A stretch of 16,083 nt of DNA, taken from positions 801 through 16,883 of the forward strand of contig JAHZDG010000027.1 of assembly GCA_019422485.1 (NCBI GenBank), in the 5' to 3' direction. This document shows positions 15,810 through 16,083 of this stretch, in pieces. Each line of letters opens with the position of its first letter. The stretch's first letter is position 1. A program made the translations under genes and the position numbers. This stretch comes from Alistipes sp. GTDB lineage: Bacteria > Bacteroidota > Bacteroidia > Bacteroidales > Rikenellaceae. The notes beneath the pieces were generated by a model that was not told the DNA's origin, did not search any database, and saw nothing but the letters and a program-made list of their open reading frames with translations.

Positions 15810-16083
15810 TTAGTTGTCGTTAGTCAGCCAAAGGATATACGTGTGGGAATGTACCGATAATCGATAGTAAATGGAAGCGGTAAAGGGACCGGAGGATACA
15901 ATCGGCTGTTTATTGAGTTTACGGATTAATGATTGGTATTGTCTGAGTGTTAAGCATTGTATCTTGGAGTGATGGATGGAATGGATCGTGATATGTTCGT
16001 TGTTTTGTTCCATCATGTATATGGAGACAGGGCTTTGGACTATATCGGGAGGTAATGTGACGGTTTGGTGTTGATAGAGCTGT
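15810..16083 (-). CDS. Hypothetical protein, partial (C-terminal end)
   Basis: The frame is open to the right edge (91 codons including the stop). An ATG pair at 16011-16016 is available, but the upstream codons continue as an ordinary-looking sequence (QLYQHQTVTLPPDIVQSPVS), so I think the real start lies outside the window. The visible part has no motif I recognise; it ends in SIYYRLSVHSHTYILWLTNDN, a beta-rich tail. Composition is AT-rich like its downstream neighbour. Function unknown. Confidence 0.55.
   Translation of the reverse strand, partial: QLYQHQTVTLPPDIVQSPVSIYMMEQNNEHITIHSIHHSKIQCLTLRQYQSLIRKLNKQPIVSSGPFTASIYYRLSVHSHTYILWLTNDN

Overview
The window looks like chromosomal DNA of a Bacteroidota member, most likely Bacteroidales. 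The evidence is a TonB-dependent receptor with an N-terminal carboxypeptidase-regulatory-like domain, a DUF4374-type surface lipoprotein, DUF1573 and DUF4838 lipoproteins, a promoter of the TTTG / TAnnTTTG type, and weak Shine-Dalgarno signals. I cannot fix the genus. All genes that I accept lie on the minus strand, so the window reads from right to left.

Region 1 (about 6210 down to 1) is a cobalamin-regulated operon. A Bacteroidota promoter (6179-6208) precedes a cobalamin riboswitch (about 6000-6168) and a leader of about 150 nt. The genes that follow are a BtuB-like TonB-dependent receptor, a DUF4374 lipoprotein with a Pro-Asp linker, an exported CbiK-type chelatase, and a membrane-anchored CobN/HmuS-type chelatase that runs off the left edge. 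A long hairpin lies between the lipoprotein gene and cbiK. The layout suggests corrinoid (or related tetrapyrrole) capture at the outer membrane coupled to metal removal or insertion outside the cytoplasm.

Region 2 (14738 down to 6361) is a tightly packed five-gene set. It encodes a two-TM protein with a repetitive helical cytoplasmic domain, a processive family 2 glycosyltransferase, a 992-residue TPR protein ending in an outer-membrane beta-barrel, a DUF4838 lipoprotein resembling a glycoside hydrolase, and a DUF1573 lipoprotein. It resembles a synthase-dependent exopolysaccharide machine (synthase, export porin, periplasmic hydrolase-like lipoprotein) but is not a recognisable Pga, Bcs, Alg or Pel locus. 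This is the best candidate here for an undescribed system.

Region 3 (16083 down to 15043) is visibly more AT-rich. It holds two hypothetical genes, one of them cut by the right edge, and ends at a perfect 17-bp hairpin. The longer protein is secreted and may contain two copies of a small beta-rich unit.
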